The translations under genes were made by a program, and so were the position numbers. A stretch of DNA of 64,000 nucleotides, from the NCBI GenBank assembly GCA_051453625.1, contig JBOZIK010000001.1, forward strand, positions 119,884,957-119,948,956, read 5' to 3'. The number at the start of each line of letters is the position of its first letter. Positions within the stretch are counted from its first letter, which is position 1. Shown piece by piece: positions 45,881-55,674 of the stretch. Under the pieces are notes generated by a model. The model saw only the letters and a list, made by a program, of their open reading frames with translations. It made no database searches and was not told the origin of the DNA. Origin of the DNA: Welwitschia mirabilis. Taxonomy: Eukaryota; Gnetophyta; Gnetopsida; Welwitschiales.

Positions 45881-48800
45881 TTTACTTAAATATTTATATA
45901 ACTATACTATCATGAGCCATAACTTTGGTCATGTCCCCTTAACCTAGAATCATAAGCAATCAAAAAAAAAAAGTTAAAATTGGTATCACTTAACAAATGA
46001 ACTTATTGTATTATTAAGTTTTAGGATTTATTCTTCACTAGGATCTAATGTACATGAATCACTTAGTTCATCATGTAAGAATTCAAACTTTTAAGCACCT
46101 CCTACTACTTGTTTGATTGAGGATTGATTTAATAAGGGAACTCTTAAAAAAGTAGCTCAATTTTGTTATACGTACCATACCTAACATTTTATATAAACAT
46201 TAATGTGACTATAATTAGATGAATCTATAACGATCTAAGTAAATAGAATATTTCATACTCTAAAGACAAAGCTAAATACCTTTGTATCATTTAAGATATG
46301 CTCATATGAGGACTATGCATATTGTATATGCAGACAATTTTTGTGGTACTCATTCATATCATGGCAAAGATACACATCACATATGTCATGAAAATACATA
46401 TTATATGTACTTAGGACCTCCACATAAAATATATCCTAAAAAATAAAACAATAAAAATCAAAGAAAAGAAAATTTTTATCAAAAAAATAATGTATTCATA
46501 TAAGGAAGATAAAATTCTTTTTTATGAAGACCTTCATGGTATACATTCTTACTAAAGGGAAGATAACATTATATATGTTGAAGGCCTCCATGATGTTATG
46601 ATCTTATTATGGGGATGATATATGTTTACATATATCTATTAAACATTACTCATGAAAACGAGGTAGCTAGCACAAGAGTGTAGTGATTGTACTAATTCCA
46701 AAAAATTGGAATTGTGTAACCATCATATAGATTAGGGGAATGATCAAATGATATGTAAAGATATAAATGTTGCCATCTACATAACTTAATCTATATGTGG
46801 AGTGATTCTATATTCAAAATATTTATTTTAATTTGTCTTAGATATATTACGTGGAATATGTCTATATCTAATGACCTATTCCCTGATAAGAAAGTTAACA
46901 TGTTTGAATTTTATATATGCATAATAAGATTGGATGTGATTTTGTGAGAACACCTTTTATTTAAAGAAACATTTGTTTCATGTCTATAATATACTTACAA
47001 TGTTGAAGCAACTAAATAACAGGAATATAGTATAGTGTGTATATATTAGAAACAAAAAATAGATTAAATCTTATCATAACAAGGTTTAAAGTATTAGTCA
47101 AAATAAATTTCTAGAATGTAAAGTTATATAAGCTTATCAAGATAATTAACTCACCATTCTATTTTCTTCATTTTATGTTTTAGTAAAATAAAGCCTCTTA
47201 CTTATGAAATAAATTCAATTTAGAGCCATACGTAATTGATAGAATCATGAATGATGTATTTTAATGATTTGAATCAAATACATATAACTAGATATGAGAT
47301 ATCATTAATTATTATGTTTAATTTTGCAATCATATGGATACTTGAAGGTTAACAAATTTAACAAGATAAAATCTTAGATATACAAAAATTGAAAAAAATC
47401 AAAATCTTACCTCATTTCCCTCTCATTTTTCTGAGCTAAAACATACGTTATAAACCCTAAGTCTACTTTTTAAAAAAATGCACTAAGAAAGACAAGTCCA
47501 AATTTTATATCTAATCCATGCCCTTACAAATTGTAACCATCCATTTTCAAACTTGATCAATAGCCAAGATTTATCCTTTAAACTATAAAAAATAATATCA
47601 AATCTTCATTGTATGTCAAATTTTCTTATTTCATAGTCAATCCCTTATAGCAGTAAGCCTCTTTAGACATCGTCGATCCATATCTGATTAGTTTGATTAA
47701 AGACGCTATTAGATTTACTAGCGCTGCTATTCATTTCTTACATAGTACTCTTAGTTGAAGCCATCATATTAGGTAGGTCTAGGGACTTCATTGTGAATTA
47801 GATATTTAGATAGCTTCCATAATAGTATGCTATTATGTATGCATAAAAGATGGAGGGAAGAGGATGTGACTAGCTTTCACAAGAAAATGAAAAGATCTAC
47901 TTCCAATAGAATTGAAAGAGTTATATACCAACATGTTTTTCTTACTTGTAAGTAAAAAGAAGAAATATTTAGATGAGAAATAAGGAGATCTAGGGATTCT
48001 CTCTATTAGAGGTACATTACTTCTAGCATTGTATGAGAATCTTGATGTCCCATATTTCGCCAATAGATAAGGTGTACTTTCTTGTAAATACTTGTTTAAA
48101 AATTAGTTAACCTTATTTATCTTTATCATTAGAATATATATTCTTCATCTCATATCCGATATGCCTACTCTTCCTTCCTAGCTCTATTTCTATCATCTAA
48201 CATAAAAACAAATTTAACATATATAAGTTCATCTTTTATATACTTGAAGGGTTAAGGAAAAGCACCAAAGATATTGCCCTTACCCCACTTATAGGTGATC
48301 TACCATTGTTTGTTAATGGTAGTGAACATCTCCATGTTAAGGATGGAATGGAAAAGTGATGCAACAAAGTTTTAATAAGTAAATTACAAGAGTAAATAGT
48401 AATAACTAGCTATATTGGGTTTTAACGAGATAAGTTAGATTCTCTAGGGACCAAGAAGAACACAAACAAGAATAGGAGGAGTAAACATAATCACCACCTC
48501 CATTTGAATAAAGAGCAATAACTTCAACTTCTACTTTCTTCCAAAAGGAACTAGAAGAAAAAGGAATTGGGTCCAAAGACTTTGAAGGAGAATGAGAAAG
48601 AATCATAAGGAGGTAATGCATTTTAATAAAGAGCAATATATTCAACTTCTACTTCCTTCCAAAAAAAAGAGAATTCATTAAGACAATACCTAGGAGGAAA
48701 AGGAATTAGGTCCAAAGAATTTGGAGGAGGACGAGAAAGAATCATAAGGAGGTAATGCATAGATTTGATAATCTCCAAAGGGGCCTCATATTTAGGAAGC

Positions 48801-49320
48801 ATAGGAGGCCTATTTTTATTTGATATGTACTTTCTTCTCTTCCCTTTCTTTTCTATCTATTTTATTGCTTTCACTTATATATGTCCTACTTTTCATGATA
48901 AATAATAGGAATATATATATAGGTTTGTAATATGACTTTTGTGTTATTTTCTAACTTTGTAACTTAAAAATGTTTCAAGTAGGTTTTTTATCTTCTTTTA
49001 AGCTTTTTAAAATTTTCCTAAAAATCAACTAACTTATGCATAAAACCATATATTTTATTTACCTAGGATTTTGTTTAAGATTAAAAAATTGTAAATGGAA
49101 TGGGACTATGAAAATAAATTTTTTTAAGTTTGTAATTTTATGAGTTAACCTAAATTTTTTAATATATGAAATATTTGTGACTGCTAATCATTGTAACATG
49201 CCTATTTTACTTGGCCACTTATGTAGGCCTTATCTTAAATCATTCCGCATAGGTCAGTTTTGTGTTAAATTAAATAGGCCTTGTTAAAAAGCTTGAACAC
49301 ATTCAAAACATTATTTAAAC
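45881..49320. other. AT-rich sequence right of A2 without a recognised gene
   Basis: No domain is recognised on either strand. It could hold the 3' non-coding part and LTR of A2, but I could not match it to 28.8-30.5 kb. Minus-strand open runs at 47,833-48,063 and 48,406-48,645 show no family. A tandem duplication is listed separately. Towards 49,200 the base composition begins to change. Confidence 0.5.
48507..48760. repeat. Tandem duplication, 118-bp offset
   Basis: The block from AATAAAGAGCAATA to GGAGGTAATGCA occurs at 48,507-48,620 and again at 48,625-48,760. The second copy has an extra insertion of about 22 bases. Identity elsewhere is about 90% by eye. Confidence 0.85.
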
Positions 49321-50353
49321 CCTTTTAAAGAATGCATGTAGGCGTTTGGCCCCTGGAAGAGAAGGATTACCAAGGAAGCAAAAGGAAGCCGAGATGGCAC
49401 AACAAAGCATACTCAATGGCAAACCTATTACCATTCGAATGAACACTTCTGCTCAAAGGACTGGCGATAGTGATTCTTCTGCTCTACTGCAATTTATTCA
49501 AGCTATGCTGGAGATTATATCTACTCGGAACGTGGAAAAAAGTTTGAGGGGTCTTGATGTATTAAGATATGTGCTGAGGGTTATTACTGCAATAGCTTGG
49601 ACGATGACTCTTCTAATTTACTATGCACACAACTGACATAGCCCTACAGGCATAGTTGGTAAAGCTTCCTCACTCTATATTTTTGAAGACACACTTGATT
49701 AATCTCTTCTTCTGTGTCTTCCTTTGAATGCATAGTGCTTTTATGCAACACCTAGAGATAAATGCGGGTTGCTTTGATTTCATGGCAAAGAATGTTTGCA
49801 GGGAGCCTGTCTACTAGAGTCGGATGTATGCTGGGTAGGTCTGTGCTGGTGTAGATGATGCAAAAATTAGTGGACTTGATTTTTCAACAAATCCATCCAC
49901 TCATTCAAAGTGCTTAGAAATGTATTAGCAGAAAGTCCCAAAATCGAGTTGGATCGTCAATCAGAAGGGAGAGATGCTGATCAGAGAGAAAACACTAATG
50001 AACTTAAATGTGTGCCTGGACAGTCTCATACAGCTTGTTCAGTGATCGTCTGAAGCAGAGCATTACGGCCAGCACTTCAGACAAAGACAGCGTCGTTACG
50101 GAAGCAGAGCTGCAGGGAAGAGGATGCCCGCGAGTATCAAAGGGGTGGCAGTGAGCCAGAAGAGGCCACAGAAGACACAGCGATGGTCAACCGGTGGATA
50201 CCAGGCTTTGCCAGCTACGGTCCATTAGAGAACCTGCGGAGAGCGTCAAAATAAGGTGACAGGAAGTGATACGGACAACACGCAGTGCAGAGTGGACAGA
50301 ATGCTGCTGCAGCGAGCTGGAAAGGAAGACCGCGCGACACGGGGCAGGCAAGT
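49320..50353. other. GC- and CpG-rich island, gene-derived
   Basis: Base composition rises sharply here. I count 19 CpG dinucleotides in 50,041-50,353, against one in 18,264-18,603. It contains a callose-synthase-like fragment at its left end and intron-like T-rich sequence after it. The right part (50,041-50,353) looks exonic in composition, but no product is recognised. C2 inserted at its right edge (CAAGT duplication), and moderately CpG-containing sequence continues beyond C2 at 56,225. Confidence 0.7.
49346..49636 (+). pseudogene. Callose synthase (glucan synthase-like) fragment
   Basis: The last 50 codons of this open run read SALLQFIQAMLEIISTRN, then SLRGLDVLRYVLRVITAIAW and TMTLLIYYAH. 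This has the layout of a conserved membrane segment of plant callose synthases (LLQA.LD..LS..A..S, LRY.LK...A..WV, LP..YA). These large plasma-membrane enzymes make beta-1,3-glucan from UDP-glucose. The family protein is about 1,900 residues, so this is one exon-sized fragment. Codons before residue 45 (rich in Lys, Arg and Gln) match nothing that I recognise. A stop follows YAHN. About 190 bases downstream an RMYAG stretch near 49,826 faintly recalls the RLYVGRG motif of the same family. It is likely a captured or decayed gene piece. Confidence 0.55.
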
Positions 50354-50556
50354 TGAAAAGAGAAAGACGGAGAGAAAAATATTCTGCTGTGTATTTTCAA
50401 TGAAAACAGTAACATAAATATGTACAGAGAGAATATCTATGATTAAGCTATTCTACTCTTACAAGTCAGCTATTCACTTCTACAATTCAGTTATTCTACT
50501 ATGAAGATTACAATATTTACTCCATGAATCTCAGGATACAATTAACTTGCTTAACA
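50354..50556 (-). repeat. C2 3' LTR (203 bp)
   Basis: The minus strand starts TGTTAAGCAAGTTAATTG and ends TTTCTCTTTTCA. It is paired with the 5' LTR at 55,675-56,219 once the 337-bp insert and its 5-bp duplication are removed, which again gives 203 bp. A polypurine tract directly precedes it. Confidence 0.95.
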
Positions 50557-50567
50557 TTCCCCCTCAA
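50557..50567 (-). other. C2 polypurine tract
   Basis: Minus strand TTGAGGGGGAA, directly before the LTR start TGTTAAG. It overlaps the last codons of pol (LEGEC), as is usual in copia elements. Confidence 0.92.
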
Positions 50568-50569
50568 GT

Positions 50570-50990
50570 TGAAGAAGAACTCCCAAGTTGCGTTTCATTG
50601 TAGAAAAAGCTTCTTTCCCCAATGGTTTAGTGAACACATCTGCAAGTTGTTTAGCTGAAGGAACATATTTAGTTGTGACTGAACCATCTTGAATCTTGTC
50701 ACGAATAAAATGACAATCTATCTATATGTGTTTGGTTCTTTCATGAAATACTAGGTTAGTTGCAGTGTGTAAGGCTTCTTTGTTGTCACAATATAACAAT
50801 GCTGGCTTTGGATGCAATATCCGCAAATCTTTCAATAGTGATCGTAACCAAGATAACTCACAACATGTACTAGTCATAGCTCTATATTTAGCTTCTGCTG
50901 ATGATAGAGAAATAGTCTTCTGCCTCTTTTGTTCACCAAGAAATGAGAGAGGATCCCAGAAAAACACAATAACCTGTAGTTGATTTTTGA
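50570..50990 (-). pseudogene. pol: C2 RNase H and Pol C-terminus
   Basis: An open run at 50,722-50,967 reads [20 protein letters not shown], then [38 protein letters not shown] and TKHI. After one stop the C-terminus continues DCHFIRDKIQDGSV, SAKQLADVFTKPLG and LGVLLQLEGEC. This is textbook copia RNase H. The motif AEAEY reads AEAKY, so one acidic residue is replaced by Lys. The Asp of CDN and the HERTKHI motif are intact. The usual DSDWGGC start is damaged near 50,990. Confidence 0.93.
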
Positions 50991-52097
50991 GATATCAGGC
51001 AACCTCCCCAATCTGAATCGCAGAAAGCACACAAAGATAAATCATTTTCTCAAGGGAAAAAAAAACTTGTCCTGGATTATTTTTTAAATACCATAATACA
51101 CGCATGGCAGCTTCCATATGAGGTTTGCGTGGAGCATGCATGAATCTGCACAATATGTGCACTAAATAGGTGATATCTGGATGGGTAATAGTCAAGTAAA
51201 TTAGGTGTCCTATAAACCACCTATATAGAGATGGATCTCTCAACAATTCACCTTCATCTAATAGCTTTATATTTTGCTCCATGCGAAAATCCACGAGTTC
51301 AGCTCCCAAATATCTGCTGTCTTTCAAAATTTCCAAAGTGTATTTCCTTTGTGAAATGAAATACATTTCTTTGACCGCGAGACCTCCCCAAAAAATACTT
51401 TAAGTCACCCAAATCCTTAGTCTGGAAATGATTATGCAGAAATTGTTTAAGACCAAATATGGCAACAAGATCATTATCAGTTATGAGAATGTCCTTGACA
51501 TCTATCAATAAAGCTATAAATGATTTGCCTTTCCTACATGTAAATAATGAGTAATCAGCTTTGGATTGAATAAATCCAGCATCTTGAATAGCTATATAAA
51601 ACTTGGTAAACCATTGACAAGAGGCTTGTTTTAATCCATATAAAGACTTGTTGAGGCAACACACAAGATTCTCCCCCTGTCGCTGAAAAATAGGAGGAAG
51701 AGACACATAGATTTCTTCAGAAAGATCATCATGAAGAAAAGCATTATGGACATCAAGTTGATGAAGAGACCAATTTTGAGTAGTTTCCAAAGCCAATAAG
51801 TAATGTACTATAATAATTTTAGCAATAGGTGAAAAAGTGTCATGATAATCGATACCTTCGAGTTGTGTATAACCTTTTGCAACTAAGCGTGCTTTATAAC
51901 ATTCAAGAGAACCATCTGATTTGTGCTTGATTTTGTATATCCAATGATAACCAATAACTTGCTTTCCAAGAGGAAGAAATGTGAGAGACCAAGTATTGTT
52001 GGCCTCTAAAGCAGCTGACTTAGATTGCATTGACTCTTGCCAATGAGGTTGAGAAGCAGCTTGATCATAACATGTAGGCTCAAAATCATTAGTAACA
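50991..52097 (-). pseudogene. pol: C2 reverse transcriptase
   Basis: A 243-codon open segment (51,299-52,030) reads NNTWSLTFLPLGKQVIGYHW, KARLVAKGYTQ, IDYHDTFSPIAK, LHQLDVHNAFLHDDLSEEIY, LNKSLYGLKQA, and ends DLGDLKYFLG. The active site, normally YVDD, reads DVKD (about 51,495-51,506), so a catalytic Asp is lost. A frameshift near 51,380 moves the connection region into another frame (50,995-51,366: ISQRKYTLEIL, DPSLYRWFIGHLIYLTITHP, RFMHAPRKPHMEAAMRVLWY). Few stops remain. A 10-N gap lies at 52,098-52,107. Confidence 0.95.
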
Positions 52098-52107
52098 NNN
52101 NNNNNNN

Positions 52108-52493
52108 ATGATCATAAGAGATAAAATTGCAAAGAGGATGCCATGTATCTTTATGTAAAAAGGATAAAGAGGATGATAATGAATCGGGAAATGTCACTTA
52201 ATTGCAAATATAGTCATGCAAAGCTACAAGAGAAACATGAGATCTTTGAGAACGACATAAGGGGGCTGTTAGTGGTGAAGTAACAAAAGTGAAAGGGATG
52301 TGTTCCATAGATGTTGGCTCAATGGATGAAGGAGTCTCCAAAGAAATAGGATTTGTGATAGCAATAGGCATGATAGAATCAGTTCTAGGTGGGGAGTGGG
52401 TAATGGAGTCATAGGGAAAGATATCCTCATGCAAAATAATAACATGACTAGTGAAGATTTGGTGAGTTTCAAGATCATATAATTTATAAGCTT
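52108..52493 (-). pseudogene. pol: C2 linker between integrase and reverse transcriptase
   Basis: The minus strand reads a Ser/Pro/Thr-rich segment (HEDIFPYDSITHSPP, then SQRSHVSLVALHDYICN), typical of the poorly conserved stretch after the copia integrase C-terminus. The motif RRSQRSHVPPVHLQDY-like ending is usual in this group. The region upstream is hidden by a 253-N gap (52,494-52,746). Confidence 0.8.
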
Positions 52494-52746
52494 NNNNNNN
52501 NNNNNNNNNNNNNNNNNNNNNNNNNNNNNNNNNNNNNNNNNNNNNNNNNNNNNNNNNNNNNNNNNNNNNNNNNNNNNNNNNNNNNNNNNNNNNNNNNNNN
52601 NNNNNNNNNNNNNNNNNNNNNNNNNNNNNNNNNNNNNNNNNNNNNNNNNNNNNNNNNNNNNNNNNNNNNNNNNNNNNNNNNNNNNNNNNNNNNNNNNNNN
52701 NNNNNNNNNNNNNNNNNNNNNNNNNNNNNNNNNNNNNNNNNNNNNN

Positions 52747-53330
52747 TTCTTGCTAACTCAAGGATATGTCTATGTTTGCGCTCCACAACCCCATTTTGTT
52801 GAGGTGTGTAAGTGTAAGATTGTTGGTATGTGGTGCCTTGTTATTTTAAAAAATCTCACATAGAAGAAAATTCCCCTCCATTATCAACCTGAGTATTTGC
52901 TATAATAATATTGAATTGGATTTTCACAAAAGAGAAAAAATTGATAAGTAGATGCCTCGTTTTACTTTTATGATGCATGAAAAAAACACAAGTAAGACTA
53001 GAATAGTCATCCACAATAGTCACAAAATATTTAGCACCACAAAGAGAAGGAATTTTGTACGATCCCCAAATATCACAATAGATTATTTTAAAAGGCTTAA
53101 CAAAAGAAATTGAACCAATGGAAAAAGGAAGCCTTCTCTGTTTTACAAGAGCACAAACATCACAAGTATTATTTGACTTTAAAGGAAAATTTAATAAATT
53201 CTTGGCCATGAAATCTAATCTAAAAGAGGATAAGTGTCCTAGTCGTTAGTGCCACAAGGTTATAAAAGTGTTTTGAGAAGAGGAAGGTTTGATGGTATGG
53301 GCTGCTATAGATTGAATAGGATGATGTGAC
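52747..53330 (-). pseudogene. pol: C2 integrase, partly hidden by a gap
   Basis: The open run 52,856-53,209 reads AKNLLNFPLKSNNTCDVCAL (zinc region with CDVC), YCDIWGSYKIPS (first catalytic Asp), YFVTIVDDYSSLTCVFFM and TQVDNGGEFSSM (second Asp). After one stop, the Glu motif QQNGVVERKHRHILELAR lies at 52,747-52,800, right at the edge of the 253-N gap. All three acidic residues are therefore present. Upstream in the same frame, around 53,230-53,290, the HKR..LGHLS-type sequence is interrupted by a stop. Confidence 0.92.
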
Positions 53331-53414
53331 TTATTTACTACCATTACAACTAAGTAATAGAGCCCATCTCATTATTTACCTAAGCTCCATCATCAAATCT
53401 TGCAAAATACACCA

Positions 53415-53690
53415 CTAAGGAAAGAATGTTACTGAGCAATTTAAATCTCTTATGGCTCGACTCACAGACATCAAATCCACTGTGCATGATGGCACCCCAA
53501 GCATATTTTTTAAGTAGATAATTAGGCTTAAAGATAAACTTCCAATAAAGATAATTAGGTCTTGATCTCCATTTGGCATAAAAACTAGTGGTAAAGAAGT
53601 GTTCTCTTTATTGTTAACAAGCAAAGCTGAAGAAGAAGTAATGTAACATATTGCACCGCTATCGGTTATCAGATTAGGTGGTGACAAAGC
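53415..53690 (-). pseudogene. pro: C2 aspartic protease
   Basis: The open 90-codon run starts MSPPNLITDSGAICYITSSS, with the catalytic D-S-G-A followed by the usual hydrophobic box, and ends LMSVSRAIRDLNCSVTFFP (family NLLSVSKLT.DLNC.V.F). Between them lie VFMPNGDQDLI and LKNMLGVPS, matching the V.LPNG and L..VLYVP strands. It is essentially complete and lies between Gag and integrase. The upstream linker is Ser/Ala-rich. Confidence 0.93.
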
Positions 53691-54731
53691 TGAAGAAGCA
53701 TTAGCATTATTTGCCTTAGGAGTGGCTGATGAAGATGGACCATTACCCTACATGATAGACAGCATTTGTTATAGCTGTAATTTAGTCAATCCATTCATAA
53801 TGGATTGAATGTGTTACATCATCAGAGCCTCCCTGACATTGTTAACTGAAGATTTATTATTGCCCTTGTGCTTGGGATGAGTATTCTTAGTTGATTTATG
53901 CTTAGGATGTCCAGGTGGATAACCATGTAACTTTCAGCATGTCTCTCTTATATGATGATATCTATCACAATAAGAACAATGCAACTACTTGTGATTAAAT
54001 GAATTAGGATGAGAAGAAGAACCTGATTAGTGTTAAATAGCAAGGGCTACTGATTTATCTTTATAAGCAACCATGGCTGAAGCTTCTATTATCTCACATG
54101 TTGTACCCAAATTTCGTTGTTGTTCTTCTTGAATAATGAAAGAATAAGCCTGTGCAACATTAGGTAATAAATTCATTAAAAAGAATTGACCATGAATAGT
54201 ACTTTAAGATACATTCAACCTCATAAGAAATTGAATCAGTTTATGCCTTTTATTATCTACTCCACAATTGTAAACAACATCATTATAAGAGCCTAACTCA
54301 TCCAATAATTTTTTTAACTTCATGTAAGTTGCAATAGGCATCTGATCTTGAGTAAGACAAGCAATGTCTCTCTCAATCTAAAAAATCCATGGTGCGTTGC
54401 TTTGAGAAAAAGGATTTTGAAGATCTTCCCAAACTTTATGGGCAGTGTCATAGAAAATAACGCTATCTGCAATATCAGGTGTCAAAGAATTAATGATCTA
54501 AGATAATATCATATCATTACATTTTCCCCATGTCTGTGGCAGATGGTGCCTTAAGAGTTTCATCAACAAAATCCAATTTGGATTTTGCATTCAAAGAAAT
54601 GACCATGACTCTTCGCCAAGTAAATAGTTATCTGCGTTAAGAGATTTAGAAACAAGAATAATTCCAGGATGGTCAAAATGATGAAGCGAATAATGATTGC
54701 TAGAATTTGATTTATTTTCATTGTTAGCCAT
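53691..54731 (-). pseudogene. gag: C2 gag (inner copy)
   Basis: I chose the ATG at 54,731 (MANNENKS), because codons before it translate LTR and primer-binding site. The N-terminus reads HFDHPGIILVSKSLNADNYL, the family DHPG..LVS..L.G.NY motif. A truncated middle part is followed by MPIATYMKLKKLLDELGSYN (family YY..LK.LWDEL..Y). A CCHC zinc knuckle lies at 53,937-53,978 (CSYCDRYHHIRETC), followed after a stop by LHGYPPGHPKH. A deletion near 54,530 removes about 18 bases relative to the duplicate at 55,127-55,601. Confidence 0.92.
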
Positions 54732-54790
54732 GACGACGGGAATCAGTGAATATAAGGCATAGTAGGAAAAAATAAGCAGAGGTATCATCA

Positions 54791-54804
54791 TTGCCCTGAT
54801 ACTA
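54791..54804 (-). other. C2 primer-binding site, inner duplicate
   Basis: Minus strand TAGTATCAGGGCAA, two transitions from TGGTATCAGAGCAA. It lies next to the LTR fragment 54,805-54,858. Confidence 0.88.
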
Positions 54805-54858
54805 TGAAAAGAGAAAGATGGAGAGAAAAATATTCTGCTGTTTTTTTTCAATGAAAAC

Positions 54859-55026
54859 TATTGGGTGTATGACCCCCATGTTCAACCCGACAAGTGAGTA
54901 AATGTAATAGATTCTAGTTTACCAGATTCCACTAACAGTCATGGCTTTTGGTGTAATGATAAAGGGCCCAACAATTGGTATCAAAGAAAAGACTGTTGGC
55001 AAGTCTTGGATTCGAGTCCCCCTGGT
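54859..55026 (+). mobile_element. Truncated TRIM copy in the duplicated block
   Basis: It contains the first 115-bp terminal repeat (54,859-54,973, starting TATTGGGTGTATG, ending GGGCCCAACA). Then ATTGGTATCAAAGAAAAG follows and the internal part as far as a GATTCGAGTCCCC stretch, where the 100-N gap starts. It is homologous to 55,729-55,896. Confidence 0.85.
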
Positions 55027-55126
55027 NNNNNNNNNNNNNNNNNNNNNNNNNNNNNNNNNNNNNNNNNNNNNNNNNNNNNNNNNNNNNNNNNNNNNNNNNN
55101 NNNNNNNNNNNNNNNNNNNNNNNNNN

Positions 55127-55601
55127 CATCATTATAAGAGCCTAACTCATCTAATAATTTTTTTAACTTCATGTAAGTTGCAACAGGCATCTGATCTTGA
55201 GCCAGACAAGCAATGTCTCTCTTAATCTAAAAAATCCGTGGTGCATTTATTTGAGAAAAAGAATTTTGAAGGTCTTCCCAAACTTTATGGGCAGTGTCAT
55301 AGAAAATAATACTATCTGCAATATCAGGTGTCAGATAATTAATGATCCAAGATAATATCATATCATTACATTTTCCCCATGTCGCATAGTCTTCTTATTT
55401 GGTTGTGGCAGATGGTGCCTTAGGAGTTCCATCAACAAAATCCAATTTGGATTTTGCATTCAAAGAAATGACCATGGCTCTTCGTCAAGTCAAATAGCTA
55501 TCTCCGTTAAGAGATTTAGAAACAAGAATAATTCCAGGATGGTCAAAATGATAAAGAGAATAATGATTGCCAGAATCTGATTTATTTTCATTATTAGCCA
55601 T
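55127..55601 (-). pseudogene. gag: C2 gag N-terminal part (outer duplicate)
   Basis: The ATG at 55,601 opens MANNENKSDSGNHYSLYHFD, then HPGIILVSKSLNGDSYLT, followed by stops. The block ends at MPVATYMKLKKLLDELGSYN, at the gap. This copy keeps the bases deleted from the inner copy near 54,530. It lacks the rest of Gag because the duplication breakpoint lies here. Confidence 0.88.
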
Positions 55602-55660
55602 GACGATGGGAATCAGTGAATATAAGGCATAGTAAGAAAAAATAAGCAGAGGTATCATCA

Positions 55661-55674
55661 TTGCCCTAATACTA
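55661..55674 (-). other. C2 primer-binding site, outer copy
   Basis: Minus strand TAGTATTAGGGCAA, three transitions from the initiator tRNA-Met site TGGTATCAGAGCAA. It abuts the 5' LTR end at 55,675. Confidence 0.9.

Noticed and set aside
47833-48645. Two minus-strand open runs of 76 and 79 codons
   Set aside because: No recognisable domain, no neighbouring coding signal, and part overlaps a tandem duplication.
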